Assembly: GCF_034057115.1 (NCBI RefSeq)
Contig: NZ_CP139195.1
Location: forward strand, 2,170,001-2,234,000
Direction: 5' to 3'
Source of the DNA: Pseudomonas sp. AN-1
Lineage (GTDB): Bacteria > Pseudomonadota > Gammaproteobacteria > Pseudomonadales > Pseudomonadaceae
Length of the DNA: 64,000 bases
The translations under genes and the position numbers were made by a program. Below are positions 45,949 to 54,508 of the stretch, in pieces. Position 1 is the first letter of the stretch. Each line of letters begins with the position of its first letter. Under the pieces are notes generated by a model. The model made no database searches. It was not told where the DNA came from and was given only the letters and a program-made list of their open reading frames with translations.

Positions 45949-46856
45949 CAGACGTCCTCCTTGCCCTGCAACGCCTCTGTCACCCGCTCGATCCGCCGCA
46001 GGTTCTCCAGCTTGAAAGCCTCCCGCCGCTTGATCTCCTCCGGCACCACCTCCCCCGCCGCCTCGCACTGGGCGATGGCCTGCAGGTGCGCCTCCAGGAT
46101 CTTCACCTTCCAGCGGTTCCGCTCCTCGGCATCCACTACCCGCATCATGTGCAGCGCGCGCAGGAAGCCCACCGCGCCGGCGTAGTAGCGTGCGCGGTAC
46201 TCCCCCTCGACCTGCCGGGCCAGATCCTTGATCGAGGACTCCAGCTCCCACAGCGCATCGGACTTGCGGAGCGCCTCCAGCTGTACTTCCTGAGCCCCCT
46301 GCTGCGGCCACGCCTCCGGGCACGGCGCCTGTTCCAGCATCGCCGCGAACACAGCATCGGCGTCGCCACCCGCCGCCATGGCACGCTTGCCAGCCTCGGC
46401 CATGGCGATGGTCGGCAGCTCCGGCACCATCTTCCACTTCGCCGGCAGACGGCGCTGCAGCTCGCCCTTGAACTCCTCGTCGGCCTTGAAGACGCTATCC
46501 AACAGGTGGCGGGTCATCGCCTTGATGCGCTCCAGCTCCGCCAGCGCCTCGGTCACGTTGCTGAATCCCATAGCGCGGGCCTTATCCCATACCTCGTCGT
46601 ACAGCTCGGCGCGGTACTTGTCGCTGGTGGTGCTGTACGGCTGCTCGGCGGCGGACGGAGTGGAACTGAACTCCAGGTAATCACGCCCGTCGACCTTCTT
46701 CACCAGGTGATCGGCATCCAGCCCCAGCTTGCGAGCCAGTGCCTGGGCAGCCTTCTCGGCATCGTAGACACAGCTCGCGGTCTTCTTGCAGCCCTTCGCG
46801 CGAGCCAGCCAGGTGCCGCTGACGTAGCGGACGGAGATGATGGTTTCAGCGTGCAT
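45948..46856 (-). CDS. Hypothetical early protein
   Basis: A 302-residue protein that I do not recognise. The N-terminus (ETIISVRYVSGTWLARAKG, then ASCVYDAEKAAQALARKLGL) looks like an AP2-type or small nucleic-acid-binding unit. The middle and C-terminal parts are helical with Arg/Glu-rich heptads. It lies in the leftward early operon. Confidence 0.7.
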   Translation of the reverse strand: MHAETIISVRYVSGTWLARAKGCKKTASCVYDAEKAAQALARKLGLDADHLVKKVDGRDYLEFSSTPSAAEQPYSTTSDKYRAELYDEVWDKARAMGFSNVTEALAELERIKAMTRHLLDSVFKADEEFKGELQRRLPAKWKMVPELPTIAMAEAGKRAMAAGGDADAVFAAMLEQAPCPEAWPQQGAQEVQLEALRKSDALWELESSIKDLARQVEGEYRARYYAGAVGFLRALHMMRVVDAEERNRWKVKILEAHLQAIAQCEAAGEVVPEEIKRREAFKLENLRRIERVTEALQGKEDV

Positions 46857-46870
46857 CGTGGTATTCCTCC

Positions 46871-47005
46871 TCAGGGCATCAGCAGCATGACCAGGTCCGG
46901 CAGGTTCACTGCGCCGGCAACCATGGCGATCAGGGCGGACAGGTTGAAGGTCACCTTGGCGATGAACTCGCGCAGCACCGGCGCGCTGGTCGAATCGTTC
47001 TGCAT
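46871..47005 (-). CDS. Small hydrophobic peptide
   Basis: A 44-residue ORF with one membrane helix (FNLSALIAMVAGAVNLPDLVML). It is placed between two early genes with normal spacing. No function is known. Confidence 0.5.
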   Translation of the reverse strand: MQNDSTSAPVLREFIAKVTFNLSALIAMVAGAVNLPDLVMLLMP

Positions 47006-47016
47006 GGCTGACTCCC

Positions 47017-47229
47017 TCACTTGATGCGGACCTTGCGGCCCTGGCTGTCGATGACGTACAGGTTCACGTCGGCCAGGCGGTACCGGCCGCCGACGCCGCC
47101 CTTGACGACGTAGCCTTCGGAGCACACCTCAATGCTCACCCGGAACGGGTAATCGCCGCGGGCCTTGTGGTAGTTCGCCTGGTGGGCGTAATGGCTGGAC
47201 TTCTTGATCTCGGCATAGAGCTGCTGCAT
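47017..47229 (-). CDS. Small basic early protein
   Basis: A 70-residue protein: a charged helix (MQQLYAEIKKSSHYAHQAN) then three or four beta strands (PFRVSIEVCSEGYVVKGG, RYRLADVNLYVIDSQGR). Unknown function. The ATG at 47229 has AGGAGA upstream. Confidence 0.6.
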   Translation of the reverse strand: MQQLYAEIKKSSHYAHQANYHKARGDYPFRVSIEVCSEGYVVKGGVGGRYRLADVNLYVIDSQGRKVRIK

Positions 47230-47321
47230 GGCACGTCTCCTTTCGTGAATTCGGGCAAGGCTCTGCCCTGCCGCCGGCCATGGCCGGCAGCGGGTGGGTA
47301 TCAACGGGTAGGGATTGGGGG

Positions 47322-48236
47322 TCAGATGCCCTGCGGCACTTCCTCGCCGCCAAGCGCCTCGATCAGCGCCGGCACGAACTCCCGGAAGGTCAGCATCATC
47401 AGCACGAAGCTGGCATCCTGCTGGGCCAGCGCGTCGTCGCCACCGTCATGCTCGGCCTGCTCGTGCAGCAGGTCTTCGAAGCGCAGCTGCTTGATCGCCA
47501 GCTTCTCGTCCAGGACGAACGACAGCTTGTCGCTCCAGGCCAGGCTGAGCATCGTCACCAGCTTGCCAGCGGCCAGGTGGCCCTGGATCTCGTCGCTTCC
47601 CAGGTCCTGCCGGGTTGCGGCGATCTTGCCGCCGTCCTCATGGGTATCGCGCATCACCGCACGGTCGAGCAGCTGCAGGCCGTTGCTCGCATGCTGGCTC
47701 TTCATCCACTCGGTGAAGGTGGCCGACGGCGCAACCTTCACGCCCAGCGGCCGCACCGGCAGGCTGCCCAGGCACTCGCGCAGGGTGCTCAGCAGATCCT
47801 CGGCCACGCTCCAGGACGAGGCGTCGACGAAGATCAGCCCGGACTGGCTGTCGATCGCTGCGCGGGTCTGCCGCCGGCGCACGAAGGCACGCGGCAGGAA
47901 GGCCTGCACGATCTCGTCCTTGAGCTGGTCGCGCTCCTTCTTGTAGACCTTGCGGCACTGCTGCGCCTCGATCTCCTCGACCTTCTCCTGGAGCGCCTCG
48001 CGCACCACCATGCCCGGCAGCATGCGCTCCTCCTTGCGGGCAGCGATCAGGTAGCAGCCCTGGCTGGCGTGGGCCAGCGGGGCGTTCTCGCCCTTGCCGA
48101 TGGGCGCGACGAAGCCGTAGGTGGCCAGCTCCTGGCTCGCGCACGGGCGGGCACGCCTGCCGCCCAGCGCGGCCTCGAGGCCGGACAGGTCGATCTGCTG
48201 GGTCAGGCGGTAGATCATCAGGTTGCGGAAGAACAT
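47322..48236 (-). CDS. rdgC: Recombination-associated protein RdgC
   Basis: A 304-residue RdgC homologue (E. coli 303). It starts [19 protein letters not shown] and has [40 protein letters not shown] and [18 protein letters not shown]. RdgC forms a ring on duplex DNA and limits RecA loading. Its presence in the early operon suggests it shields replicating phage DNA from RecA or aids phage recombination. Confidence 0.94.
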   Translation of the reverse strand: MFFRNLMIYRLTQQIDLSGLEAALGGRRARPCASQELATYGFVAPIGKGENAPLAHASQGCYLIAARKEERMLPGMVVREALQEKVEEIEAQQCRKVYKKERDQLKDEIVQAFLPRAFVRRRQTRAAIDSQSGLIFVDASSWSVAEDLLSTLRECLGSLPVRPLGVKVAPSATFTEWMKSQHASNGLQLLDRAVMRDTHEDGGKIAATRQDLGSDEIQGHLAAGKLVTMLSLAWSDKLSFVLDEKLAIKQLRFEDLLHEQAEHDGGDDALAQQDASFVLMMLTFREFVPALIEALGGEEVPQGI

Positions 48237-48285
48237 GGGATGGTCCTTGTCTCGATTCGTGAGTGCTTGTCCTGGCGGCGGGCAC

Positions 48286-48582
48286 TCAGGCCCGCGCGCG
48301 GCGTCCGGCCTTGGTCGGGGCTTTCTGGCCGCTGGCCAGCCCCGGCGGTGCGCTGTGCACCACCAGGTGGCCCTGGCCGATCCAGAAGTTCTTCTGCACC
48401 GCGATGCACACGTTCCAGGCCTCGCGGGCCACGCTGTCGCCGGCCTCGATCACGTTGCCGTCGGCGTCGACGATCGCCAGCCGCGCCGGCCGACCATCGG
48501 CGGTGGTCAGCTGGTAGCCGCTGATCACGTTTGCGCTGATGCAACCGTGCTGCAGGGTGCCGGTCTCGGGGATGCCGATCAT
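48286..48582 (-). CDS. Hypothetical early protein
   Basis: A 98-residue beta-rich protein ([20 protein letters not shown], then [18 protein letters not shown]) with a basic Ala/Lys-rich tail. I use ATG 48582, not GTG 48585. Unknown function. Confidence 0.6.
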   Translation of the reverse strand: MIGIPETGTLQHGCISANVISGYQLTTADGRPARLAIVDADGNVIEAGDSVAREAWNVCIAVQKNFWIGQGHLVVHSAPPGLASGQKAPTKAGRRARA

Positions 48583-48800
48583 CACGCTGCCCTCCGCTGT
48601 GCCGAGCCAGCCAGCCCCGCCCGGGCCTCCAGGCAGATGGCGATCCGGCCGGCCAGGTCGTTGCGCTTGTCGATCAGCTTGGCCGCGGACTCGTAGTCGT
48701 CGATATCCATGGCGGCCTCGACGTCGTTCTTCGCCAGCCGATAATCGCGCAGCAGCTCAGCCAGATGGCTGTCGATGGTGATGGTGATTGCCTTGGTCAT
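48582..48800 (-). CDS. Hypothetical small helical protein
   Basis: A 72-residue protein with a single long helix and many charges (LAELLRDYRLAKNDVEAAMD, then AAKLIDKRNDLAGRIAI). Its stop overlaps the next start (ATGA). Unknown function. Confidence 0.6.
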   Translation of the reverse strand: MTKAITITIDSHLAELLRDYRLAKNDVEAAMDIDDYESAAKLIDKRNDLAGRIAICLEARAGLAGSAQRRAA

Positions 48801-48815
48801 GGTCCTTCCCTCCCC

Positions 48816-49835
48816 TCACGCCGCCACGTAGCCGGCGCCGGTCTTGCGCATCAGCCCGAGATCCAGCGCGTTGCTGATCAGCCTCTGCGCCCGGCGGTTG
48901 CCGACACGCAGCGCTGCCGTGATGTCGCGCAGCGGGATCGGCGTTCCCGGCTTCGCTTCCCGCGCGATGCTGCGCAGCCGCTCGAACAGCGCGTCATCCG
49001 GCGAGCCGAACAGCTCCTGCTGCTGGCCCGCTGCCGGCGCGACAACCGCTGCTGTCGGTGCGACAGCGGTCGCTGCTGCTGCCGCTTCCGGCTGCGCGCG
49101 CTGCTCGACAGCGGCAACCGGCGCCGGTGCAGCAGCGGCAGGGCTGCGGCCCATGCGCACCACCGACAGGATCAGCGCCGGCACCACCTCCAGAGCCACC
49201 GCGAATCCGGCGCAGAGCAGCACGGCCAGCAGCTCGGGCAGGGCAGCAGCATCCACCGGCTGCGAGCGCAGCGCCGTCAGCTCCTGGGACACATCGTCCA
49301 GTCGCACCAGGGCACGTTCGCGCTGCTCGGCGATGCGCGGCAGCGCCGCGGCCTCCAGCTCCTGCGCCTTGGTCACCATGCCGCGCTCGCGCAGCTGGCG
49401 GGCCTGCTCGCCAACCGATCGTCCCTCGGCGTCAAGCGTCTCCAGCCGGCGCAGCGCGTCCTGGTGCACCGCCTGCAGGTCGGCCATGCGCTGCTCGACG
49501 ATGGCCGCCTGGCGCGCCTGGCCGGTGACGATCGAGGTCAGCATGCGGTCGTAGGTCGCCCAGGCCGACACGCCACCGAGGATCAGCGCACAGCCGATCA
49601 TCAGCGCCGCATAGCCCAGCCGGCGCGCGGCGATCAGCCCGAAGGCGAGCGGCCAGGCCAGGTACTTGAACAGATCCAGCAGCACCGCCGCCGTGGCGAA
49701 CACCGCCGCCAGCAGGGCGTCGTCGATCAGTGCGTCCATCTTCATGGCCACCGACAGGGCGGTGACGCTGGACAGGGTGACAGCCATGGCCGTCAGCACC
49801 AGGGCAGGACGGCGGCCGAGTTCGAGCTTATGCAT
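48816..49835 (-). CDS. Membrane protein with coiled coil and winged-helix tail
   Basis: A 339-residue protein. Four membrane segments are likely: about 12-32, 40-65, 70-92 and 205-230 (LLAVLLCAGFAVALEVVPAL). Between TM3 and TM4 is a coiled coil (105-195). After TM4 comes an Ala/Pro/Gln-rich linker and a C-terminal winged-helix domain (LFERLRSIAREAKPGTPIP, ITAALRVGNRRAQRLISNAL). It would tether a DNA-binding domain to the inner membrane. Role unknown; see findings. Confidence 0.7.
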   Translation of the reverse strand: MHKLELGRRPALVLTAMAVTLSSVTALSVAMKMDALIDDALLAAVFATAAVLLDLFKYLAWPLAFGLIAARRLGYAALMIGCALILGGVSAWATYDRMLTSIVTGQARQAAIVEQRMADLQAVHQDALRRLETLDAEGRSVGEQARQLRERGMVTKAQELEAAALPRIAEQRERALVRLDDVSQELTALRSQPVDAAALPELLAVLLCAGFAVALEVVPALILSVVRMGRSPAAAAPAPVAAVEQRAQPEAAAAATAVAPTAAVVAPAAGQQQELFGSPDDALFERLRSIAREAKPGTPIPLRDITAALRVGNRRAQRLISNALDLGLMRKTGAGYVAA

Positions 49836-50310
49836 GGAGAGCCTCCTTGCTGGTCATGGCGTCGCCGTGCAACCAGTCGGCGAGACGGGAAATGTCGGCA
49901 GCCAGCGGCCGGCACTCGCGGGCCTTGTGGGTCGCGCCCATGGCCTCCCAGCCGCTGCACGCCAGGCGGATGGTCTTGGCAGCATCGCGCAGCAGGTGCG
50001 CGTGCTGGGTCGACAGCGCTCGGGCTTCGCTCAGTTCGATCTTGAGCGCAGCGATCTCCTCCAGGTGGCGGCGCAGCTCCAGCGCCTGCCGGCCGCGCAG
50101 GGATGCCATGTAGGTGGTCAGCGCACGCAGCTCGCGCTGCGTCTTGTCCACGCCATCGCGGGCATCGTCGATCTCGGATCTCAGTTGCTGGCCTGCCTGC
50201 TCGAAGCCGGAGCGGCGGCCGAGTTGGCGGCCGACCCAGTAGGGCAGCGCCACCGCGACGACTTGTGCGGCGGTGAGGCCCAGCAGGATGGAAATCTGGG
50301 TTGCATCCAT
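49828..50310 (-). CDS. Membrane-anchored coiled-coil protein
   Basis: A 160-residue protein with an N-terminal hydrophobic helix (SILLGLTAAQVVAVALPYWVG) then a long coiled coil (about 30-115) and a small C-terminal helical part. It overlaps the start of the winged-helix membrane protein, so the two may form a complex. I use ATG 50310 (GAGGT upstream) rather than the GTG at 50319. Confidence 0.65.
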   Translation of the reverse strand: MDATQISILLGLTAAQVVAVALPYWVGRQLGRRSGFEQAGQQLRSEIDDARDGVDKTQRELRALTTYMASLRGRQALELRRHLEEIAALKIELSEARALSTQHAHLLRDAAKTIRLACSGWEAMGATHKARECRPLAADISRLADWLHGDAMTSKEALHA

Positions 50311-50320
50311 GATCGCCACC

Positions 50321-50854
50321 TCAGGCCGCTGCGCCGGAGCGGTAGTTGGAGATCAGATCCTGTGCGTAGGAGCGCAGCAGCTCATAGGCACGCTGGCTAT
50401 CAGCAGGCAGTTGCAGGGGCAGCGTCAGCCATTCACCCCGCATTTCGAAGCGGAACCCTGGCCTCGGCGTCGCATTCCAGACCTTGAGGGTAAGTTCGAG
50501 GTCGGCGTCCAGGAGGAAATCACCGAAGCCAAGGCGTATGGCCGTGTGCAGAATCCCAGCAAGATCGTCGTCAGCATCGACCAGGCCATAGTCCTGCTCG
50601 CCGTTGGCGATGAACTCGACGAAGCGCGCGATGCGCTCGCCGGCATCGTCGCCACGGGGAAGGGTGGTGCTGTGGCAGCTGTCGCCGATCTCGACGCGCA
50701 CGCTGATGGCCTGATCGCACTGCTCGATGCTGATGTTGACCATGCAGTGAACATCGCCATTCGCGTCGCGCAGCAGGTGGATGAAGGTGCCGTTCTTGGT
50801 GGCCTGCTTGGCCAGGTAGGGCCGGCCGGCAGGGGAAAGGGTCAGGGTTTTCAT
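50321..50854 (-). CDS. First gene of the PL operon, unknown
   Basis: A 177-residue protein made of beta strands and short helices (MKTLTLSPAGRPYLAKQATK, CMVNISIEQCDQAISVRVEI). No motif that I can name. It begins 36 bp downstream of the -10 of PL. Its place corresponds to lambda N, but nothing in it looks like an antiterminator. Confidence 0.65.
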   Translation of the reverse strand: MKTLTLSPAGRPYLAKQATKNGTFIHLLRDANGDVHCMVNISIEQCDQAISVRVEIGDSCHSTTLPRGDDAGERIARFVEFIANGEQDYGLVDADDDLAGILHTAIRLGFGDFLLDADLELTLKVWNATPRPGFRFEMRGEWLTLPLQLPADSQRAYELLRSYAQDLISNYRSGAAA

Positions 50855-50889
50855 GCGGCGGTCTCCGAGGTGCTGTAGTCTTCGGAGAC

Positions 50890-50918
50890 AAATTAGCCGC
50901 AGGCTCACTTCAAGTCAA
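50890..50918 (-). promoter_or_regulatory. Early promoter PL-like
   Basis: On the minus strand TTGACT (50913-50918) and TAATTT (50890-50895) are separated by 17 bp. The -10 touches operator OL-1 and the -35 touches OL-2, the same overlap pattern as PR. Confidence 0.75.
50894..50906. promoter_or_regulatory. Operator OL-1
   Basis: TAGCCGCAGGCTC, an imperfect copy of the TAGCCG-N-CGGCTA operator, over the PL -10. Confidence 0.7.
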
Positions 50919-50930
50919 TGCCGCCGGCTA
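50918..50930. promoter_or_regulatory. Operator OL-2
   Basis: ATGCCGCCGGCTA, centred 24 bp from OL-1, next to the PL -35. Confidence 0.7.
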
Positions 50931-50960
50931 ATTTTATGGCGAAATCCCAGTCTCAGAGAT

Positions 50961-50973
50961 ATTCCGCCGGCTA
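50961..50973. promoter_or_regulatory. Operator OL-3
   Basis: ATTCCGCCGGCTA with one strong half-site, 43 bp from OL-2 and just past the stop of the DUF1654-like gene. Confidence 0.55.
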
Positions 50974-50990
50974 ATTCTCGCCGATACAGA

Positions 50991-51245
50991 TCAATCCAGC
51001 CGCAGCAGCTCCCAGGTCAGCAGCACACCGCCATCCTCCTGCCGGGCGATGGTCACGTTCTCGTCCTCGCCGATCTGCTCGAGCAGCAGCTCCCAGTCCT
51101 CCTCGCGCTCGCCCTCCTGGCGAACGATCACCGCCCGCCGCTCCAACTGCGCCCGCGGGTTGAGGATCTGCTTCTGGATGCGGCTGGCGAGCAGCTGGTA
51201 GGGAGTGGGCTGGGCAGGTGCTGCAGGGGTAGGTTTGCGGGCCAT
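50991..51245 (-). CDS. DUF1654-like small protein under LexA control
   Basis: An 84-residue protein. The N-terminus is basic and proline-rich (ARKPTPAAPAQPTPYQLLA), followed by SRIQKQILNPRAQLERRAV and an acidic C-terminus (DWELLLEQIGEDENVTI, ending in TWELLRLD). The layout recalls the Pseudomonas-restricted DUF1654 family. A LexA box lies 19 bp upstream of the ATG, so it should be made on DNA damage. It stands between int and the PL operator, a natural place for an induction or excision factor. Confidence 0.75.
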   Translation of the reverse strand: MARKPTPAAPAQPTPYQLLASRIQKQILNPRAQLERRAVIVRQEGEREEDWELLLEQIGEDENVTIARQEDGGVLLTWELLRLD

Positions 51246-51263
51246 GGGTTGGGCTCTCCTTTG

Positions 51264-51279
51264 CTGTATGTGCATACAG
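51264..51279. promoter_or_regulatory. LexA (SOS) box
   Basis: CTGTATGTGCATACAG is a symmetric CTGT-N8-ACAG site with the alternating T/A core of LexA boxes, followed by TA as in the extended consensus. Confidence 0.85.
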
Positions 51280-51344
51280 TATTTTGCGGAGTGCAGGAGC
51301 GCAAGACCCGCCGATGCGCCGTCGTAACGGCCTCGAATCATGTC

Positions 51345-51377
51345 GAAAAAAGGGAACACCCCGGGCCGGGGTGTTCC
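51345..51377 (-). terminator. Integrase terminator
   Basis: A 10-bp stem (GGAACACCCC and complement) followed on the minus strand by six T. It ends the integrase transcript and insulates the SOS gene from it. Confidence 0.85.
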
Positions 51378-51438
51378 TTGCTGATTCCGCGATCTGTCAA
51401 CCAGTCGCTTCTTGCTGATTCCGCAATCTGTCAACCAG
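51377..51438. repeat. 28-bp direct repeat at the integrase 3' end
   Basis: Copies at 51377-51404 and 51411-51438 differ at one position and are 34 bp apart. The second covers the int stop codon. On the minus strand each contains TTGACAGAT. Confidence 0.85.
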
Positions 51439-53059
51439 GCAGACCATGCCAGTCCTCGCTGCCCAGCCAGGCGCCACTGCGCCGGTCGATGCGGAGCATG
51501 CGTGCCTGGCCGGCGCGCGAGATCAGCAGCACGTCGACATGCGGGCATGAGCGGTCGGGCATACCGGCACCGCGCATGTACACCACGATGCGCGCGAAGG
51601 TGTCCATCACCAGCTGGCGAACCTGGTCGCGCGCTTCCGCGTCCAGCGCCTCGACCCCATCAGCCAGCGCCGCCCAGCGCTCGGCCGCCGCCGGCGCCGG
51701 CCCGCGCGAGCGCGCCGTCATGTCCCGCTCGGCCTGCTGCAGCTCGGCCTGCCGCTCGGCCAGCAGCGTCTCCAGCTCCCGCGCCTTGCGAACGAACACC
51801 AGCGGCGCGGCGCCGCCATCGTCGGCCAGCAGGGCATCCGTCACCCGCGACAACTGCTGCTCCACCGCCTCGACGGCCTGCCGTGCTGCCACCACCCGCT
51901 CGCGCAGCGACCGGCCGTCCTGCGTCGGCTCGTGCAGGCGATCCAGGTTCATCTGGTCCGCGCAGTAGGCCATCAGCGCGCGCTCGATGGGCGCCACGCT
52001 GCAGCTGCCCCCGGCCTTGCAGCCGGCATTGCGCGCGTAGGATGTGCACATCAGCCGGCGATGCCCGTCGGCCACCGTTCCGTTGGCCCGCACCCGGCCC
52101 ATCATGTTCTGCCCGACGATGGCGGTGCCGCAGTAGCCGCACCAGGTGATGCCGATGCCGGTGACGATGCCGGGAATCTCGCCCTTGCCCCGCCGCCGGT
52201 GCCGCTGGCCGAACAGCTGCTGCAGCTCGGCGAACTCGGCATCGCTCAGCAACCGCGGGTAGTAGTCCTCGAGCATGTACTGCTCGCCGTCCACCGCGAT
52301 GCGCTTCGCCCCACGCAGCGCCGGCAACTGCACCAGCCGGTAGATTTGCTGGCCGCTGATCCCCCAGTCGCTCAGCACATGCCCCTCGTCGAGCATCACC
52401 CGGTACGCCCGCACCGCGCCCAGCCCCTGACGGTACAGCTCCAGCGCGCGGCGCACCGCAACCACCCGCTCGGGAATCAGCTCCCAGGCCTCGCCGGTCC
52501 AGCGCAGCCACTGCGGGTCCTTGCCGTTGCGGATCAGTCCGCGGTAGGTGCCGGCCACCCACCCCTCGCACAGCCGGCGGATCGACGCACGCACCCGCTT
52601 GGACTTGGTGTCGCTCTCCTCGTGCGCGCGGATCATCACCAGGAGCGAGTACACCAGGTCCATCGGCTGAGCCTTGAGGCCGGCGCGGTTGTACTCCCGC
52701 CCATCGCTGGCGGTGACCACCGTGATGCCCGCGTTGATGATCTGCGCGAGCTGCGCCTGCGCCTGGATCGGCTCCGCCCGGCTGAGCCTGTCCAGCCCCT
52801 CGACGATCAGCACCGATCCACACGGAATCCGCCCCTCATCCACTGCCACCAGGAACGCCCCCAGCGCCCCCTGCTTGACGTGCTGCTGGTGGTACGCCGA
52901 CAACCCCTCGTCGCGCAGCGACAGCGACTCATCCAGCACCAACCCCCGCTCCGCAGCCCAGCTCCGGGCATACTGCAGCTGACGATCCGCACTACTCCCC
53001 GTCGCCTGCCGAGGATCGGAAAAACGCATGTAGCTGTATACTCGCCCGCTGTTCTTCAT
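51431..53059 (-). CDS. int: Large serine integrase
   Basis: A 542-residue serine recombinase. The catalytic Ser14 is in [11 protein letters not shown], and the active-site arginines are in [11 protein letters not shown] near residue 90. A recombinase domain follows, then a zinc beta-ribbon (CGYCGTAI near 310, then [17 protein letters not shown]) and a C-terminal coiled coil (about 395-460). It cuts attP and attB with a 2-bp overlap, which fits the 5-bp identity at the junctions. The start codon lies 17 bp from the rimO GTG. Excision should need a separate directionality factor. Confidence 0.95.
   Translation of the reverse strand: MKNSGRVYSYMRFSDPRQATGSSADRQLQYARSWAAERGLVLDESLSLRDEGLSAYHQQHVKQGALGAFLVAVDEGRIPCGSVLIVEGLDRLSRAEPIQAQAQLAQIINAGITVVTASDGREYNRAGLKAQPMDLVYSLLVMIRAHEESDTKSKRVRASIRRLCEGWVAGTYRGLIRNGKDPQWLRWTGEAWELIPERVVAVRRALELYRQGLGAVRAYRVMLDEGHVLSDWGISGQQIYRLVQLPALRGAKRIAVDGEQYMLEDYYPRLLSDAEFAELQQLFGQRHRRRGKGEIPGIVTGIGITWCGYCGTAIVGQNMMGRVRANGTVADGHRRLMCTSYARNAGCKAGGSCSVAPIERALMAYCADQMNLDRLHEPTQDGRSLRERVVAARQAVEAVEQQLSRVTDALLADDGGAAPLVFVRKARELETLLAERQAELQQAERDMTARSRGPAPAAAERWAALADGVEALDAEARDQVRQLVMDTFARIVVYMRGAGMPDRSCPHVDVLLISRAGQARMLRIDRRSGAWLGSEDWHGLPG
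53037..53042 (+). promoter_or_regulatory. Possible -10 for the phage-supplied rimO leader
   Basis: TATACT lies 34 bp upstream of the rimO GTG, inside the 5' end of int. No -35 consensus is evident at the proper distance. A mirror-image TATACT on the minus strand (53095-53100) could serve int. Confidence 0.35.
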
Positions 53060-53076
53060 CTTCCCTGGAATCTCTC

Positions 53077-54402
53077 GTGTCTGAAAAGAATCCTAGTATA
53101 GGTTGGGTGTCGCTTGGGTGCCCGAAAGCGACCGTCGATAGCGAACGCATCCTCACCCAGCTGCGCATGGAGGGCTACCAGATCGTCCCCTCCTACGAGG
53201 ATGCCGACGTGGTGGTGGTCAACACCTGCGGCTTCATCGACAGCGCCAAGGCCGAGTCGCTCGACGCCATCGGCGAGGCGCTGGCCGAAAACGGCAAGGT
53301 GATCGTCACCGGCTGCATGGGCGTCTCCGAGGACAGCATCCGCAACGTCCACCCCAGCGTGCTGGCGGTCACCGGCCCGCAGCAGTACGAGCAGGTGGTC
53401 AACGCGGTGCACGAGGTGGTGCCGCCCAAGGTCGACCACGACCCGTTCGTCGACCTGGTGCCGCCGCAGGGCATCAAGCTGACCCCGCGCCACTACGCCT
53501 ACCTGAAGATTTCCGAGGGCTGCAACCACAGCTGCAGCTTCTGCATCATCCCGTCGATGCGCGGCAAGCTGGTCAGCCGTCCGGTCGGCGACGTGCTGTC
53601 CGAGGCCGAGCGCCTGGTCAAGGCCGGGGTCAAGGAGCTGCTGGTGATCAGCCAGGACACCAGCGCCTACGGCGTCGACCTCAAGTACAAGCTGGACTTC
53701 TGGAACGGCCAGCCGGTGAAGACCCGCATGCTCGAGCTGTGCGAGGCGCTCTCCGGCATGGGCGTGTGGGTGCGCCTGCACTACGTCTACCCCTACCCCA
53801 ACGTCGACGACGTCATCCCGCTGATGGCCGCCGGCAAGCTCCTGCCGTACCTGGACATCCCCTTCCAGCACGCCAGCCCCAAGGTGCTCAAGGCGATGAA
53901 GCGCCCGGCCTTCGAGGACCAGACCCTGGCGCGGATCAAGAAGTGGCGCGAGATCTGCCCGGAGCTGACCATCCGCTCGACCTTCATCGTCGGCTTCCCC
54001 GGCGAGACCGAGGAGGACTTCCAGTACCTGCTCGACTGGCTGACCGAGGCGCAGCTCGATCGCGTCGGCTGCTTCCAGTACTCGCCGGTCGAGGGCGCCC
54101 CGGCCGAGGAGCTGGGCCTGGAGGCTGTGCCGGACGAGGTCAAGCAGGAGCGCTGGGAGCGCTTCATGGCCCACCAGCAGGCGATCAGCGCGGCGCGCCT
54201 GCAGCTGAAGATCGGCAAGGAGATCGAGGTGCTGATCGACGAAGTCGACGAGCAGGGCGCCATCGGCCGCTCCGCCGCCGACGCCCCGGAGATCGACGGC
54301 AACGTCTACGTCGACAGCGACCGCGACCTGCAGCCGGGCGACAAGGTGTGGGTGCGCGTCACCGACGCCGACGAGTACGACCTCTGGGCCGAAGTGATTT
54401 AA
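53077..54402 (+). CDS. rimO: Ribosomal protein S12 methylthiotransferase RimO, 5' end regenerated by the phage
   Basis: A 441-residue radical-SAM enzyme that methylthiolates Asp in ribosomal protein S12. The N-terminal UPF0004 domain begins with Cys15 ([15 protein letters not shown]). The radical-SAM cluster is Cys149/153/156 (CNHSCSFC), and a TRAM domain forms the C-terminus. Codons 1-14 and the GTG start are phage DNA; host sequence begins at the Cys-Pro codons. A weak TGGA ribosome site lies 7 nt before the GTG. The enzyme looks complete. Confidence 0.95.
   Translation: MSEKNPSIGWVSLGCPKATVDSERILTQLRMEGYQIVPSYEDADVVVVNTCGFIDSAKAESLDAIGEALAENGKVIVTGCMGVSEDSIRNVHPSVLAVTGPQQYEQVVNAVHEVVPPKVDHDPFVDLVPPQGIKLTPRHYAYLKISEGCNHSCSFCIIPSMRGKLVSRPVGDVLSEAERLVKAGVKELLVISQDTSAYGVDLKYKLDFWNGQPVKTRMLELCEALSGMGVWVRLHYVYPYPNVDDVIPLMAAGKLLPYLDIPFQHASPKVLKAMKRPAFEDQTLARIKKWREICPELTIRSTFIVGFPGETEEDFQYLLDWLTEAQLDRVGCFQYSPVEGAPAEELGLEAVPDEVKQERWERFMAHQQAISAARLQLKIGKEIEVLIDEVDEQGAIGRSAADAPEIDGNVYVDSDRDLQPGDKVWVRVTDADEYDLWAEVI
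53119..53123. other. attR core of the prophage
   Basis: TGCCC, identical to the left core, falls on the same Cys-Pro codons in the same reading frame. To its right is host rimO. Confidence 0.8.
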
Positions 54403-54413
54403 GCCCCTCCCCC

Positions 54414-54442
54414 GACGAGCCCGGCCCAGTGCCGGGCTCGTC
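54414..54442 (+). terminator. Terminator after rimO
   Basis: A 12-bp stem (GACGAGCCCGGC and complement) with a 5-nt loop. The U-tract is weak. Confidence 0.7.
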
Positions 54443-54508
54443 GTCTCTGGGCCCGGCGCAGGGAATGGGGTGTAATGTCTGCTCGTCCGGCATGGATGGA
54501 GACCGCCG

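Larger units (their letters stand above)
16016..53118. mobile_element. Complete P2-like prophage of about 37.1 kb integrated in rimO
   Basis: The element spans from attL to attR (core to core 37,108 bp). It contains a full P2-order head, tail and lysis set, a lambda-like immunity region, a plasmid-like initiator, RdgC and a large serine integrase. No inactivated structural gene was seen, so it is probably inducible. Late genes are on the minus strand except P and Q. The combination of P2 morphogenesis, lambda CI/Cro, IncFII-type RepA and a serine integrase marks it as a mosaic. Confidence 0.95.

Noticed and set aside
16016-53118. P2-type gpA replication nickase, or a CRISPR array, in the prophage
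   Set aside because: No protein of the right size with the paired tyrosine motif exists, and no regularly spaced repeat series was found.
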